Source: Candidatus Moranbacteria bacterium CG_4_9_14_3_um_filter_42_9
GTDB taxonomy: Bacteria; Patescibacteriota; Minisyncoccia; Moranbacterales; UBA2206
NCBI GenBank assembly: GCA_002790635.1
Contig: PFVN01000065.1
Span: 1-11,795 of the forward strand
Direction of reading: 5' to 3'
Length of the DNA: 11,795 bases
The position numbers and the translations under genes were made by a program. The notes under the pieces are model-generated. The model saw only the letters and a list, made by a program, of their open reading frames with translations, was not told the origin of the DNA and searched no databases. Positions 7,031 through 11,795 of the stretch are shown here, piece after piece; the first letter of the stretch is position 1; each line of letters starts with the position of its first letter.

Positions 7031-7528
7031 CTACTCAGTTTTCGACTTCTCCGCGACTGGCTTAATTTCTGGATTTTCATCCTTAGGAGCCTCTTCTTTT
7101 TTTTCTTCTGGAAAGCCAGCTTTTTCTGTTTTCTCTGCTTTTTTAGCTTCTATAACTGGTGCAACTGTTTCCATCTTAGGAGCTTCCTCAACTTCACTTT
7201 TCTTTTCTTCCGGTTTGGTTTCGACTTTCGGCGCTTCCGTCACCACGGACTCCTCAATCTTTTTTGTGGGCATTTTAACTTTTATTTTCGCGCCTGCTAT
7301 GATCCCTTTTGATACGAAAAGATTATGCGCCGTATCGGAAAGCTGAGCGCCCTGCGACAACCAGTGTTTGATCCGATCTTCTTTCAGAAGCGCGCTTTTA
7401 GTGTGCGGATCGTAGCTGCCCAAAATTTCCACATGCGCCCCACCCGGAGCGATCCTCTTTTCTTGCAGAACTATTTTGAATTGAGCCCGATTCTTTTTTC
7501 CAACTCTTTCAAGTCTTATGGTGAGCAT
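7031..7528 (-). CDS. rpsP: 30S ribosomal protein S16 with long charged C-terminal tail
   Basis: The product is 165 residues from the ATG at 7526-7528, which gives the standard S16 N-terminus MLTIRLERVGKKNRAQFKIVLQEKR; the in-frame TTG at 7537 only adds three residues and is not needed. S16 helps assemble the central and 5' domains of the 30S subunit. The conserved S16 part (LGSYDPHTK, DRIKHWLSQGAQLSDT) ends near residue 85. The remaining 80 residues are a Lys/Glu/Pro/Ala-rich low-complexity tail, so the protein is about twice the usual 80-90 residues. It appears monocistronic: the usual partners rimM and trmD are absent, and the rplJL operon starts anew just downstream. Confidence 0.95.
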   Translation of the reverse strand: MLTIRLERVGKKNRAQFKIVLQEKRIAPGGAHVEILGSYDPHTKSALLKEDRIKHWLSQGAQLSDTAHNLFVSKGIIAGAKIKVKMPTKKIEESVVTEAPKVETKPEEKKSEVEEAPKMETVAPVIEAKKAEKTEKAGFPEEKKEEAPKDENPEIKPVAEKSKTE

Positions 7529-7552
7529 AAAATGCAATTTAATTACTTGTCT

Positions 7553-7581
7553 ATTCTATACTATGTGCAGAAACATGTCAA
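7553..7581 (-). promoter_or_regulatory. Sigma-70 promoter of rpsP
   Basis: TTGACA (7581-7576), a 17-bp spacer and TAGAAT (7558-7553) on the minus strand predict a start near 7546, giving an untranslated leader of only about 18 nt. No Shine-Dalgarno lies in that leader. Confidence 0.75.
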
Positions 7582-7611
7582 TATTCTTGCGCGTTTACGG
7601 ATATCCGATGT

Positions 7612-7667
7612 CCCTGTCTGCCAACAGGCAGGTTTCGGCTGTTAAGGCAGCAAGACATTGCATGTCT
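7612..7667. repeat. Two small palindromes in the spacer upstream of the rpsP promoter
   Basis: CTGCC-AACA-GGCAG (7618-7631) and AGACAT-TGC-ATGTCT (7653-7667) are hairpin-capable and lie in the 416-bp gene-free stretch 7529-7944. The first recalls CTGCC/GGCAG intergenic palindromes of CPR genomes. No coding signal is visible here. Confidence 0.4.
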
Positions 7668-7706
7668 AAAAAGGCTTATCAACGATTTGAAATATTTTTT
7701 CGGCTG

Positions 7707-7741
7707 ATAGGTAGTATGTCAGTTATGCACACCCTACCTAT
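7707..7741. promoter_or_regulatory. Operator-like inverted repeat abutting a -35 box
   Basis: ATAGGTAG (7707-7714) and CTACCTAT (7734-7741) are exact reverse complements with 19 bp between them. The right arm shares its last base with the TTGACA at 7741-7746. The position suits an activator or repressor site for the strong rightward promoter. It could also form a hairpin ending transcription entering from the left, but no T-tract follows. Confidence 0.5.
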
Positions 7742-7769
7742 TGACAAAAAACAAAATAACTGGTATAAT
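7741..7769 (+). promoter_or_regulatory. Perfect-consensus sigma-70 promoter with extended -10
   Basis: TTGACA (7741-7746), exactly 17 bp, then TATAAT (7764-7769), preceded by TGG, an extended -10. Every element matches the consensus, so this should be among the strongest promoters of the genome. Transcription should start near 7775-7776 and run into the small gene at 7945. Confidence 0.9.
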
Positions 7770-7773
7770 GGGG

Positions 7774-7857
7774 GTGTTGAGTGAGAAAAAACGCCAAAAA
7801 CAAAAACTGAAATTGAATAAAAAAACCGGTCAAAATGGCTTAAAATGGTTGCTTTGA
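7774..7857 (+). CDS. Possible leader peptide, 27 codons, Lys-rich
   Basis: A GTG (7774-7776) or TTG (7777-7779) at the predicted transcription start opens a frame of 27 codons ending in TGA at 7855-7857. The encoded peptide begins SEKKRQKQKLKLNKK after the first two residues; about a third of it is Lys. The stop coincides with the foot of the 14-bp hairpin 7857-7897, the geometry of an attenuator leader peptide. No Shine-Dalgarno is possible if transcription starts at 7775, so it would need leaderless initiation. A second frame, ATG 7845 to TAG 7908-7910 (21 codons), overlaps the hairpin. Either may be chance. Confidence 0.25.
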   Translation: MLSEKKRQKQKLKLNKKTGQNGLKWLL

Positions 7858-7897
7858 CAACAGAAGACAGATCCTTATGGGGGCTGTCTTCTGTTGT
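7857..7897 (+). promoter_or_regulatory. 14-bp perfect hairpin in the leader of the small gene
   Basis: ACAACAGAAGACAG (7857-7870) and CTGTCTTCTGTTGT (7884-7897) pair without mismatch around a 13-nt loop (ATCCTTATGGGGG), followed by TTT. The T-tract is short, so it may be a conditional terminator, an RNA-stabilising stem or a protein site rather than a strong terminator. Confidence 0.75.
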
Positions 7898-7922
7898 TTT
7901 AAAGGGGTAGTCTGGCAGTCAA

Positions 7923-7939
7923 CCTCCAACGAAAGGAGG
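7923..7939 (+). promoter_or_regulatory. Shine-Dalgarno with a sequestering hairpin
   Basis: GGAGG (7935-7939) is a full Shine-Dalgarno 5 nt before the ATG at 7945. CCTCC at 7923-7927 is its exact complement across the loop AACGAAA, so the site can be locked in a small hairpin. This decides the start of the small gene and suggests control of translation. Confidence 0.65.
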
Positions 7940-7944
7940 CCGCC

Positions 7945-8103
7945 ATGACGATGGAAAGGGAAATTTGGCTCGAGACCAAGGAAACGATCCTTGCCAACAA
8001 GGCGAGCCTGATCTTTCCGAAGACTCGCCGGGATTTAAAAGAGATTATCCGGTACGTCCGGAAAGTCATCGAAAACAATCTATACGGCCGCCCGGCCGCG
8101 TAG
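7945..8103 (+). CDS. Small protein of unknown function, 52 residues
   Basis: ATG at 7945-7947 to TAG at 8101-8103. The protein begins MTMEREIWLETKETILANKA and ends ENNLYGRPAA. It is highly charged, mostly basic, predicted largely helical (about residues 28-46 amphipathic), with no signal peptide, membrane segment or Cys. I do not recognise it. Support for coding: a consensus Shine-Dalgarno at ideal spacing, a perfect consensus promoter 175 bp upstream, a structured leader, and a terminator about 90 bp after the stop. Base composition is richer in G+C than its flanks, with codons such as CGG, GTC and GCC. It could be a DNA- or RNA-binding small regulator, an antitoxin-like protein or a phage-type accessory protein; nothing in the sequence decides. 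Confidence 0.7.
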   Translation: MTMEREIWLETKETILANKASLIFPKTRRDLKEIIRYVRKVIENNLYGRPAA

Positions 8104-8142
8104 AACAAATCCATTCTCACCCTCCCTCCCCCGAGAACCTCA

Positions 8143-8199
8143 CGGCAGAAATCCAACTGATTGCGCCACGCGCAATTCAGACTGCCGATGGGGTTTTTT
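8143..8199 (+). terminator. Intrinsic terminator of the small gene
   Basis: CTGATTGCGC (8157-8166) pairs with GCGCAATTCAG (8170-8180, one bulged T) around CAC. This stem is enclosed by CGGCAG (8143-8148) and CTGCCG (8182-8187) and is followed by ATGGGG and six T (8194-8199). A C-run at 8125-8132 might also pair with GGGG (8190-8193). Confidence 0.8.
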
Positions 8200-8205
8200 C
8201 TTTGA

Positions 8206-8252
8206 TTAAAAAATAAAAAAACGGGAGCCGCCACTAGCTGTGACGGACTCCC
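8206..8252 (-). terminator. Intrinsic terminator of the 8272-8904 gene
   Basis: On the minus strand GGGAG/CTCCC with CCG/CGG and CAC/GTG (8223-8252; one bulge, one mismatch, 5-nt loop) is followed by a long T-tract (TTTTTTTATTTTTT). It lies 20 bp after the TGA at 8272-8274, back to back with the terminator of the facing small gene. Confidence 0.9.
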
Positions 8253-8271
8253 CTCGAAACCAACTCTATGC

Positions 8272-8904
8272 TCATTGCTTGTGAAACTCCACGTACTCCC
8301 TAAATTGTGAAACGATTTTTTCCGGATCTTCTGAATATGAGCTGAGAGGATACGGATCCTTCCTGTCTTCTGAGCCGTATGTGCACTCGATCAGCGCCTC
8401 AAACCCCTTTCCTTTTATATAGCTCACTTTTATATATTGAAGTTTCAGAACGTCCTGTTCCACAATTACCTTTTTAATATCGACTCTCAATTTCCTTTTC
8501 TGCTGCGTGACTGCCCCTTCTTTCATCACCCTTTCCATTTCCTTGCGTTTTTCCATTTCCGACGCGAGATACTTCAGACCAAGATCTAGGAGCCAGCCGA
8601 TTGCCGAAACCTCCCGGCAGCCTTTCTCCCCCTTGCTCGTGGTGATTTTCCCTTGCTTATCCGTAATTTTGGGATCGAAAAAATCACCGAGGTTCAGGTT
8701 TTCCTTGAAATAATTCTTGTATCTCCCGTAGGCTTTCCACAAGATAAAGCAGATTTCCTGTGAAAAGGAGATGACAAATGCTTTGCCATCTAATTCGATG
8801 TTAAAATTGATAGCCTCTTGGGAAAGACCGTGCCTCAAGTATTTTTTTAAGACATCGGGCCACAAATACTTTGCGTGCTTCACAACGCCAATAAACTGCT
8901 TCAT
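8272..8904 (-). CDS. Hypothetical protein, 210 residues, strong ribosome site
   Basis: The start chosen is ATG 8902-8904 because GAGGAGGA (8911-8918) lies at ideal distance before it; a longer frame from the GTG at 8982 would put this Shine-Dalgarno and the predicted promoter inside the gene and is rejected. The protein begins MKQFIGVVKHAKYLWPDVLK. It is soluble and basic, with an N-terminal half containing ELDGKAFVISFSQEICFILWKAYGRY (as strand then helix), a charged helix around residues 110-130 (ASEMEKRKEMERVMKEGAV) and a C-terminal strand-rich region (LKLQYIKVSYIKGKGFEALIE). No membrane segment, catalytic signature or known motif was recognised. It stands alone, faces the small gene 7945-8103, and has its own palindrome-bearing promoter and terminator, so it is probably a separately regulated accessory gene. 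Confidence 0.8.
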   Translation of the reverse strand: MKQFIGVVKHAKYLWPDVLKKYLRHGLSQEAINFNIELDGKAFVISFSQEICFILWKAYGRYKNYFKENLNLGDFFDPKITDKQGKITTSKGEKGCREVSAIGWLLDLGLKYLASEMEKRKEMERVMKEGAVTQQKRKLRVDIKKVIVEQDVLKLQYIKVSYIKGKGFEALIECTYGSEDRKDPYPLSSYSEDPEKIVSQFREYVEFHKQ

Positions 8905-8929
8905 TTTCTTTCCTCCTCGAAAGTAGTAT

Positions 8930-8951
8930 TTTTTACGTATATACGTAAAAA
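8930..8951. promoter_or_regulatory. 22-bp perfect palindrome, operator candidate
   Basis: TTTTTACGTAT (8930-8940) is followed directly by its exact reverse complement ATACGTAAAAA (8941-8951). Its centre coincides with the predicted -10 (TATATA) of the 8272-8904 gene, about 11 bp from the Shine-Dalgarno. A dimeric repressor there would block RNA polymerase. Confidence 0.65.
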
Positions 8952-8967
8952 TATAGATTTTGTTCAA
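8938..8967 (-). promoter_or_regulatory. Predicted promoter of the 8272-8904 gene
   Basis: TTGAAC (8967-8962), an 18-bp spacer and TATATA (8943-8938) on the minus strand. The fit is moderate, and other A/T-rich -10 choices (such as TATATT at 8955-8950) exist without a good -35. Confidence 0.45.
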
Positions 8968-8987
8968 TTGAAAAAGATCCACAACCT

Positions 8988-9015
8988 AAAAAGCATACAC
9001 TAGGTATGCCTTTTT
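8988..9015. terminator. Bidirectional terminator after smc
   Basis: GCATAC (8993-8998) and GTATGC (9004-9009) form a 6-bp stem with a 5-nt loop, flanked by five A and (one base later) five T, so it can act on both strands. It is 69 bp beyond the smc stop and upstream of the promoter of the next minus-strand gene, separating the two units. Confidence 0.75.
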
Positions 9016-9039
9016 GTCAACCCCGCACCTAAACTTAAG

Positions 9040-9090
9040 ACTTTATAAACTTTTGAACTTTACAAACTTTAAAACTTTATAAACTATTTT
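9040..9090. repeat. Three degenerate 17-bp tandem repeats overlapping the smc stop
   Basis: ACTTTATAAACTTTTGA (9040-9056), ACTTTACAAACTTTAAA (9057-9073) and ACTTTATAAACTATTTT (9074-9090) are head-to-tail units differing at a few bases. The last unit includes the smc stop codon (9084-9086). Such low-complexity A/T repeats are common at gene ends in CPR genomes. Confidence 0.7.
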
Positions 9091-11420
9091 AATATTTTCC
9101 CGCCTTGCCCCACCTGGTCCAGATGGATGGAGAGCAGTTTGGAGATGCCGTCCTCCCCCATCGTGACGCCGTAAAGGTAGCTCGCTTGCCGCATAGTTTC
9201 GCGATTATGAGTGATGATGACAAATTGAGTTTTATCGGAAAGCTCCTGGATAATCCGGCTAAAGCGCCGCGAGTTAGCCTCATCCAGCGCCGCTTCCACT
9301 TCATCCAGCACCGCAAAAGGCGGAGCGCTGTGAGAAATAATCGCAAAAAGCAGCGCCAAGGCCGTGAGCGCCCGCTCTCCGCCGGAAAGCATCGGCAGGC
9401 CACTGATTCTTTTGCCGGGGGGCGTTGCAAAGATGTCTATGCCGATTTCGCTTTTTTCCTTTTCTATTTCTTTTTCTTCCGAGTCTTCTTGCGACTCAGA
9501 ATCACCACCTTCCGCGGCTGACGGACCTTCCTCCTCTTTGGAACGCGCCGACCTTTTTCTCACTTCAATTTTTTTCAGCCCAGCATTGCCGCCGCCAAAA
9601 ATTATTCGAAAGTATTTGGTAAATTCCTTGTTTATTTCCTCCAAAGTTGAACCGAAAGATTCATTGATTTTTTGGTCCATTTCCGCAATTACTTCACGGA
9701 GGGAACTGATGGCTTGGTTCAAATCCTCCGTTTCCTTGATCAGGAATTCATAGCGTTTTTTCGTTTCTTCATACTCGTCGATAACCAATGGATCAATTCC
9801 TCCGATCTGTTCCAATTGCCAGCGCAATTTAGCAGTTTCTTTTTCCAGCGCATCTCTATCGACCTCCTCTGCAACATTATTTAATTCCTCAACTTGTATT
9901 TTTAGTTCGCGTAAAACATCCGCCCGCAAATCTTCCTCGCGCACTTCGACACGTGTTAGAGAAATCTTAGCATCATTCCATTGATCCTTGACCTTGCCCA
10001 GCTCTTCCTGCTTCAATCGCAGACTCCGTTCGATATCAAAAAACTTCTGACGCTTTTGTTTGTCGATCTGTATTGCTGAATTTATTTTTCCGCCAACATT
10101 TTGGATATCTGCTTTTATTTTTTCGATTTCCGCTCGAATTTTTATCGTTTTATTTTTCAATTCTTCAATAGCTGCAGAGTCCTTCGGATTTTTAGCGAGA
10201 ATTGGTTTCTCTGGAACCGGCATAGCTTCTTTTTTCCCTCTTTCAATATCATTTTTCAAATCATGCAGGCGCTGTTGGATAACAGTAGCATATTCCTTAA
10301 TTTCCTGCAGATCTTCCAGTTTTTCCACCCCGCTTATTTTTTTCACCAGATTTTCCTGATCCCACCTGATTTCTTCCAAGTTTTCACGGACATACCGCAA
10401 ATCAACCGGAACGCTGGTCTTTTTGATCTCCTCCAGCGCTTCCATATTTTTCTGTCTTTCTTTTTCAATCTCTATCCGCCCTTCCGTTACCACCAAATCC
10501 CGTTCCATTTCATTGAGTTTGCTCCGGAGCTCCGTTTGTGCTTTTTCCAGTTCAACCATTTTTGTGCTTCCAGCTTGCGCCACCGATTCCTGATTGATTT
10601 CGTCAGTCAACTTGTCAACTTCCCGCTGGATATTCATCATTTTTCTTCCCAAATCATCTTTGTTCTCATTCAAGCTATTTGATTCATTTTTAAAATTATT
10701 CCAGAGAAAGGAAAAAAGTTTGGTTTGTTTTTCTTTGAGCTTTCCGGCAATTTCTTCGCATTGAACAGTTTTTTCGGATTGGCGCTTCAGCATCCGGAGA
10801 TGCGGTTTTATTTCTTCCGCCAAGTCGCGCGCTCGATCCAAATTTTCCCGCGTTGAATCAATTTTGCGAATTGCTCGCTCTTTCTTGATTTGATATTGCT
10901 TCACCCCGGCAGCTTCCTCGATTATAGCTCTTCTTTCCAACGGATTTGCGTTGAGCACGGCGTCAGCCATGCCTTGATTGACAATTGAATAGCTTTCCTT
11001 TCCGATGCCAGCCTTGGCCAAAATATCAATCACATCTTGTAAGCGCACTCGTGAACCGTTAATTTGATATTCACTTTCACCGCTGCGAAAAATTTTGCGA
11101 GTGACGGAAACCTCATCGAATTCCAGAGGAATTTTCTTGTCTGAGTTATCAAAGAAAATGGTCGCTTGGGCAGTGCCCAGACGCGCTTTTTTACCCGAAC
11201 CGGCAAAAATAATGTCTTCCGATTTTTTACCGCGCAAATTTTTCATCGATTGCTCGCCCATCACCCAGCGAATAGCATCAGCAATGTTGGATTTTCCGGA
11301 ACCATTAGGACCGACGATGGCTGTTACTACCGGCACGCCTTCCCGGGAAAACGAAAAATCCAACGTGGTTTTGTTGGCAAAAGATTTGAATCCTGAAATT
11401 TCCAGCTTTTTTAAATACAT
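9084..11420 (-). CDS. smc: Chromosome segregation ATPase SMC, short form without recognisable hinge
   Basis: SMC dimers with ScpA/ScpB organise and segregate the chromosome using ATP. The N-terminal head has Walker A GPNGSGKSN (37-45) and the SMC-specific block GIGKESYSIVNQGMAD...LERRAIIEEAAGV. The C-terminal head has the ABC signature LSGGERALTALALLFAI (from L678), Walker B with D706-E707 in VLDEVEAALDEAN, and the H-loop ITHNRE. All catalytic parts are therefore intact. At 778 residues it is about 400 shorter than usual. Coiled coil runs from about 168 to 400 and 416 to 610, but the globular hinge expected between them is missing; instead there is a linker with PVPEKPILAKNPKDS (401-415), with no CxxC zinc hook. 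An acidic Ser/Glu-rich insert occupies about 622-657, just before IDIFATPPGKR. The ATG at 11418-11420 has no Shine-Dalgarno. It lies 63 bp after rnc, the order seen in many bacteria. Confidence 0.93.
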   Translation of the reverse strand: MYLKKLEISGFKSFANKTTLDFSFSREGVPVVTAIVGPNGSGKSNIADAIRWVMGEQSMKNLRGKKSEDIIFAGSGKKARLGTAQATIFFDNSDKKIPLEFDEVSVTRKIFRSGESEYQINGSRVRLQDVIDILAKAGIGKESYSIVNQGMADAVLNANPLERRAIIEEAAGVKQYQIKKERAIRKIDSTRENLDRARDLAEEIKPHLRMLKRQSEKTVQCEEIAGKLKEKQTKLFSFLWNNFKNESNSLNENKDDLGRKMMNIQREVDKLTDEINQESVAQAGSTKMVELEKAQTELRSKLNEMERDLVVTEGRIEIEKERQKNMEALEEIKKTSVPVDLRYVRENLEEIRWDQENLVKKISGVEKLEDLQEIKEYATVIQQRLHDLKNDIERGKKEAMPVPEKPILAKNPKDSAAIEELKNKTIKIRAEIEKIKADIQNVGGKINSAIQIDKQKRQKFFDIERSLRLKQEELGKVKDQWNDAKISLTRVEVREEDLRADVLRELKIQVEELNNVAEEVDRDALEKETAKLRWQLEQIGGIDPLVIDEYEETKKRYEFLIKETEDLNQAISSLREVIAEMDQKINESFGSTLEEINKEFTKYFRIIFGGGNAGLKKIEVRKRSARSKEEEGPSAAEGGDSESQEDSEEKEIEKEKSEIGIDIFATPPGKRISGLPMLSGGERALTALALLFAIISHSAPPFAVLDEVEAALDEANSRRFSRIIQELSDKTQFVIITHNRETMRQASYLYGVTMGEDGISKLLSIHLDQVGQGGKILK

Positions 11421-11483
11421 TACTTGGGCAATTGAGTTTTAGTTTTGATTTGATATTTGAACTTTGGCATTGGGATTTTCATG
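11421..11483. repeat. A/T-rich low-complexity spacer between rnc and smc
   Basis: On the minus strand the 63-bp spacer is an A-rich run of short degenerate units (CCAAAGTTCAAATATCAAATC and similar). No terminator or promoter is evident in it, so rnc and smc are probably one transcript. Confidence 0.5.
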
Positions 11484-11795
11484 CTACCATCCTCTGTTTT
11501 CTAAGGCTCTCAAAGCGGCGTCTTTTTGCGCTTCCTGCTTGGAAGATCCTTTCCCCTCCGCGATCAATTCTTCTCCGAGGTATACTCCGACCACGAATTT
11601 TTTGTCATGATCCGGACCAGATTCCTCCATGACCCGGTAGGATGGCGTTATAGATTCCTTTTCCTGCGCCCTTTCCTGAAAACGACTCTTGGGATCCATG
11701 TATAATTTTTTTTCAATTATTTCCGGCAGTTCACACACAACATTTTCCAAAATGAATTTCGCGGCCGCTCGGTAGCCGTTTTCTTTTTGATCCAA
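11484..11795 (-). CDS. rnc: Ribonuclease III, C-terminal fragment (5' end outside window)
   Basis: About 103 residues are visible, open to the window edge. RNase III cleaves double-stranded RNA, notably rRNA precursors. The first residues, LDQKENGYRAAAKFI, match the end of the nuclease domain (usual form YLDQGYEAAKKFI, here with three extra residues). After DPKSRFQERAQ the double-stranded-RNA-binding domain follows: PSYRVMEESGPDHDKKFVVGVYLGEELIAEGKGSSKQEAQKDAALRAL, with the conserved GPDH and the basic GSSKQEAQKDAA helix. The catalytic acidic motif lies outside the window. The TTG at 11793-11795 is an internal Leu codon, not a start. Confidence 0.93.
   Translation of the reverse strand: MDQKENGYRAAAKFILENVVCELPEIIEKKLYMDPKSRFQERAQEKESITPSYRVMEESGPDHDKKFVVGVYLGEELIAEGKGSSKQEAQKDAALRALENRGW

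Noticed and set aside
7774..8199. Possible tmRNA, RNase P RNA or SRP RNA, since a strong promoter drives a structured transcript
   Set aside because: No CCA-type 3' end, no tRNA-like acceptor pairing, and none of the conserved RNase P or SRP core sequences could be found.
7965..8216. An 83-codon plus-strand frame overlapping the small gene in another frame
   Set aside because: It starts at a TTG with no ribosome site and runs through the terminator hairpin; the 7945-8103 frame has the Shine-Dalgarno and ends before the terminator.
7899..8234. Minus-strand frame of 111 codons opposite the small gene
   Set aside because: It crosses two terminators, has no ribosome site, and its product looks like antisense of G+C-rich sequence.
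8905..8982. N-terminal extension of the 210-residue protein from the GTG at 8982
   Set aside because: It would translate across the promoter-like palindrome and the strong Shine-Dalgarno that clearly serves the ATG at 8904.
10101..10682. 193-codon plus-strand frame opposite smc
   Set aside because: It is rich in Phe, Ile and Ser, as expected for antisense of coiled-coil codons, and the smc frame is certain.
1..11795. CRISPR arrays, tRNA genes, rRNA genes or transposase genes
   Set aside because: No regularly spaced direct repeats, cloverleaf-like segments, rRNA sequence or transposase motifs were seen on either strand.

Overview
The window looks like a piece of chromosome from a small-genome, ultra-reduced bacterium of the Candidate Phyla Radiation (Patescibacteria, probably the Parcubacteria/Moranbacteria side). 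This is an inference. It rests on A/T-rich degenerate repeats in several spacers, mostly Shine-Dalgarno-less starts, housekeeping genes split away from their usual operon partners, charged low-complexity tails on ribosomal proteins, and a shortened SMC. The code is standard: UGA is used as a stop (8272-8274), which argues against the Gracilibacteria/Absconditabacteria code.

Layout. 1-341 is the 3' end of a GT4 glycosyltransferase, followed 19 bp later by a complete P2-type cation ATPase (361-3054). A large GT-C membrane glycosyltransferase (3068-4921, minus) converges on the ATPase. The 357-bp spacer 4922-5278 holds an apparent decayed copy of a GT4 3' end, a terminator-like hairpin and a perfect 16-bp inverted repeat whose right arm runs into the start of a hypothetical gene (5279-5755). 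That gene shares a bidirectional terminator with the opposing rplJ-rplL operon (5797-6785, minus). The operon has its own promoter, a clear ribosomal protein L10 leader RNA and a candidate attenuator; a 95-bp palindromic element sits between leader core and attenuator. Upstream is a monocistronic rpsP (7031-7528, minus) with a consensus-like promoter and a long K/E/P-rich tail.

7707-8252 is the most unusual stretch. A perfect consensus sigma-70 promoter with extended -10 fires rightward through a structured leader (possible Lys-rich leader peptide, 14-bp hairpin, Shine-Dalgarno-sequestering hairpin) into a 52-codon small gene (7945-8103) with its own terminator. Facing it is an unrecognised 210-codon gene (8272-8904, minus) with a strong Shine-Dalgarno and a 22-bp palindrome centred on its predicted -10. 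These two are the only genes here with strong Shine-Dalgarno sequences and look like an accessory, regulated pair of units.

9084-11795 (minus) is the end of rnc (RNase III) followed by smc, the gene order known from many bacteria. The SMC protein is only 778 residues, has intact ATPase motifs at both ends, but has no recognisable hinge: the two coiled-coil arms are joined by a short proline-containing linker.
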